Origin: Candidatus Fibrimonadales bacterium
Lineage (GTDB): Bacteria > Fibrobacterota > Fibrobacteria > Fibrobacterales > Fibrobacteraceae
NCBI GenBank assembly: GCA_009777135.1
Contig: WRMM01000115.1
Coordinates: 1 to 6,493 of the forward strand
Length of the DNA stretch: 6,493 nt
Reading direction: 5' to 3'
In this document: positions 5,367 to 6,493 of the stretch, piece after piece
Layout of the letters: each line of letters opens with the position of its first letter
How positions within the stretch are numbered: position 1 is the first letter of the stretch
Notes under the pieces: model-generated
What the model was told of the DNA's origin: nothing
What the model saw: the letters and a program-made list of their open reading frames with translations, nothing else
Databases searched by the model: none
Program-made: the position numbers and the translations under genes

Positions 5367-6197
5367 ATGGAAGCCGAGAAAATAAAAGAAGCCGTAAAGC
5401 AAAAATATAGCGAAATTGCTTTGCAGGACAAAGAAACCAATGCCAGCTCGTGTTGCGGTTCGGGTTGCTGCTCAACCGAAGTGTATAACATAATGAATGA
5501 AGACTACAGCCAACTTGACGGCTATAATCCCGATGCTGATTTAGGTTTAGGCTGCGGATTGCCTACGCAGTTCGCTAAAATCAAGAAAGGGGATGTGGTG
5601 ATAGACTTAGGCAGTGGCGCCGGCAACGATTGTTTTGTTGCCAGAAAGGAAGCAGGCGAAACGGGAAAGGTAATTGGAGTGGATTTTACGCCGGCTATGA
5701 TAGAAAAGGCTCGCATTAACACCGATAAGATGGGATTCAACAATGTGGAATTTAGGCAAGGCGATATTGAAAACATGCCTGTAAACGCCGACATAGCCGA
5801 TGTAATCGTAAGCAATTGCGTGCTCAACCTTGTGCCTAACAAACAAGCTGTTTTTAAAGAAATCTATAGGGTTCTGAAAGTTGGCGGACATTTCAGCATT
5901 TCCGACATAGTGCTTGAAGGGGAATTGCCTGAAAAAATTCGTTCAGCCGCAGAAATGTATGCTGGCTGCGTGTCTGGAGCCATTCAGAAGAAAGATTATT
6001 TGCAATTCATAGAACAAGCTGGGTTTAAAAATATAACGCTCCAAAAGGAAAAACCTATCATTATTCCCAACGATATTTTGAAAAATTATTTAACGGAAGA
6101 GGAAATCACTCTCTATAAAACGATCCCCACAGCTATTCTAAGCATAACGGTTTATGCCGAAAAGCAAGAGTGCGGTTGCAAATCGGGCTGTTGCTGA
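5367..6197 (+). CDS. arsM: Arsenite S-adenosylmethionine methyltransferase ArsM
   Basis: ArsM transfers methyl groups from S-adenosylmethionine to trivalent arsenic in the cytosol, giving methylated and volatile arsenicals. The 276 residues show a class I methyltransferase Rossmann core: motif I VIDLGSGAGNDCFVA (78-92), the acidic end of strand 2 VIGVDFTPAMIEKA (102-115), QGDIENMPV (131-139), SNCVLNLVPNK (149-159) and YRVLKVGGHFSISD (167-180). The arsenic-binding cysteines of the family are represented by Cys in the N-terminal CCGSGCC (29-35), Cys63 in LGLGCGLPT and Cys201 in YAGCVSGA. The C-terminus ends CGCKSGCC (269-276), an extra thiol-rich tail. There is no arsR, arsC or pump gene in the window, so it looks like a stand-alone arsM, followed one base later by a tiny Cys-rich ORF. 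Length is typical of bacterial ArsM. Confidence 0.94.
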   Translation: MEAEKIKEAVKQKYSEIALQDKETNASSCCGSGCCSTEVYNIMNEDYSQLDGYNPDADLGLGCGLPTQFAKIKKGDVVIDLGSGAGNDCFVARKEAGETGKVIGVDFTPAMIEKARINTDKMGFNNVEFRQGDIENMPVNADIADVIVSNCVLNLVPNKQAVFKEIYRVLKVGGHFSISDIVLEGELPEKIRSAAEMYAGCVSGAIQKKDYLQFIEQAGFKNITLQKEKPIIIPNDILKNYLTEEEITLYKTIPTAILSITVYAEKQECGCKSGCC

Positions 6198-6198
6198 T

Positions 6199-6276
6199 AT
6201 GAGTTGCGCAAATGTAAAGGAATGTGCTTGCCCAAAGAAAAGCTGCCCAAACAATGGCGGGGATGGAACGTTTTGA
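6199..6276 (+). CDS. Possible 25-residue cysteine-rich peptide coupled to arsM
   Basis: ATG 6199 lies one base after the arsM stop (TGA 6195-6197) and opens a 25-codon frame. It reads MSCANVKECACPKKSCPNNG followed by GDGTF and ends at TGA 6274-6276. Four Cys (3, 9, 11, 16) in 25 residues, in C-x5-C-x-C-x4-C spacing, are far from random. The overlap-like spacing suggests translational re-initiation from arsM. It could be a small metal- or arsenic-binding peptide, or the remaining N-terminus of a longer Cys-rich protein whose rest has been lost: the frame after the stop stays open to 6471 but encodes nothing I recognise and has few Cys. There is no independent ribosome binding site. I do not assign a function. 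Confidence 0.45.
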   Translation: MSCANVKECACPKKSCPNNGGDGTF

Positions 6277-6311
6277 GAAATAGAGCAACGTAACTCCGCA
6301 TTCTTTCAGGG

Positions 6312-6349
6312 GGCGTATCCGCCGTCTGTTCGAGCCTCCAAAGGGGGCT
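6312..6349. other. Two adjacent GC-rich hairpins downstream of arsM
   Basis: GGCG (6312-6315) pairs with CGCC (6320-6323) around TATC. AGCCTCC (6333-6339) pairs with GGGGGCT (6343-6349) around AAA, with one G-U pair. The island is flanked by AT-rich sequence. The nearest T-run (TTATTTTTT) starts about 30 bases further on, so this is not a standard terminator. A 3'-end structure of the arsM transcript is the simplest reading. From 6277 to the window end I see no supported gene. Confidence 0.35.
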
Positions 6350-6493
6350 GCCATTCACAGGACAGTAGGGCCAACGCATCTTATTTTTTAAGTATAAGTT
6401 TCTTGTATGCCTTCAATCTCTTATCCGTTTTCCGTCCCCCTCTCACTCGGATTTTTCGGCCAAACATTTGAATATCCATTGCCATCCGCAATA

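Noticed and set aside
6328..6350. GTTCGAGCC as the T-arm of a tRNA
   Set aside because: No acceptor, D or anticodon stem can be folded around it.
6152..6379. Minus-strand frame of 75 codons overlapping the arsM end
   Set aside because: It overlaps arsM and the hairpin island, has no ribosome binding site and no domain; a second minus frame of similar length crosses the same island.
6274..6471. UGA readthrough or selenocysteine at the stop of the small Cys-rich ORF
   Set aside because: The extended 64-codon frame shows no recognisable protein and I see no convincing selenocysteine insertion structure right after the UGA.

Overview
The window looks like a piece of a polysaccharide-degrading bacterium of the Fibrobacterota/Bacteroidota type. 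The evidence is three secreted glycoside hydrolases from different families (GH8, GH45, GH5). Two show signal peptides, and the start of the third lies outside the window. All three end in a short beta-rich tail of the kind used as a type IX secretion (T9SS) sorting domain. The GH45 enzyme also has long poly-serine linkers, a habit of Fibrobacter-like cellulolytic bacteria. The phylum is an inference from architecture, not from a marker gene.

Layout. Positions 2-1051 (+) hold the 3' part of a GH8 gene, whose start is outside the window, closed by a strong intrinsic terminator at 1071-1098. Next comes a perfect 11-bp inverted repeat (1110-1150) just before the ribosome binding site of a GH45 endoglucanase gene (1164-2573, +). 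A GH5 gene (2577-3950, +) follows after 3 bases, so GH45 and GH5 form a tight operon. A 3-kb plant-polymer degradation block is therefore visible: GH8 and GH45 would cut beta-1,4-glucan or xylan chains, and GH5 would cut glucan or mannan.

From 3951 the content changes. A hairpin and repeat-rich convergent spacer leads into minus-strand genes: a possible 48-residue ORF (4067-4213) downstream of a KilA-N domain protein gene (4277-5110). That gene contains a perfect 24-bp palindrome. A divergent spacer (5111-5366) with a GCTAGCC hairpin and a phased direct repeat precedes arsM (5367-6197, +), an arsenite S-adenosylmethionine methyltransferase with cysteine-rich ends. A 25-residue cysteine-rich ORF (6199-6276) starts one base after the arsM stop. 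The last 217 bases hold GC-rich hairpins but no gene I can support.

The enzymes are ordinary family members. The items most worth a second look are the cysteine-rich module inside the GH45 protein, the tiny cysteine-rich ORF coupled to arsM, the 11-bp-phased TCAAAY repeats found three times in spacers, the 5' UTR inverted repeat before GH45, and the palindrome inside the KilA-N gene. I saw no clear undescribed multi-gene system.
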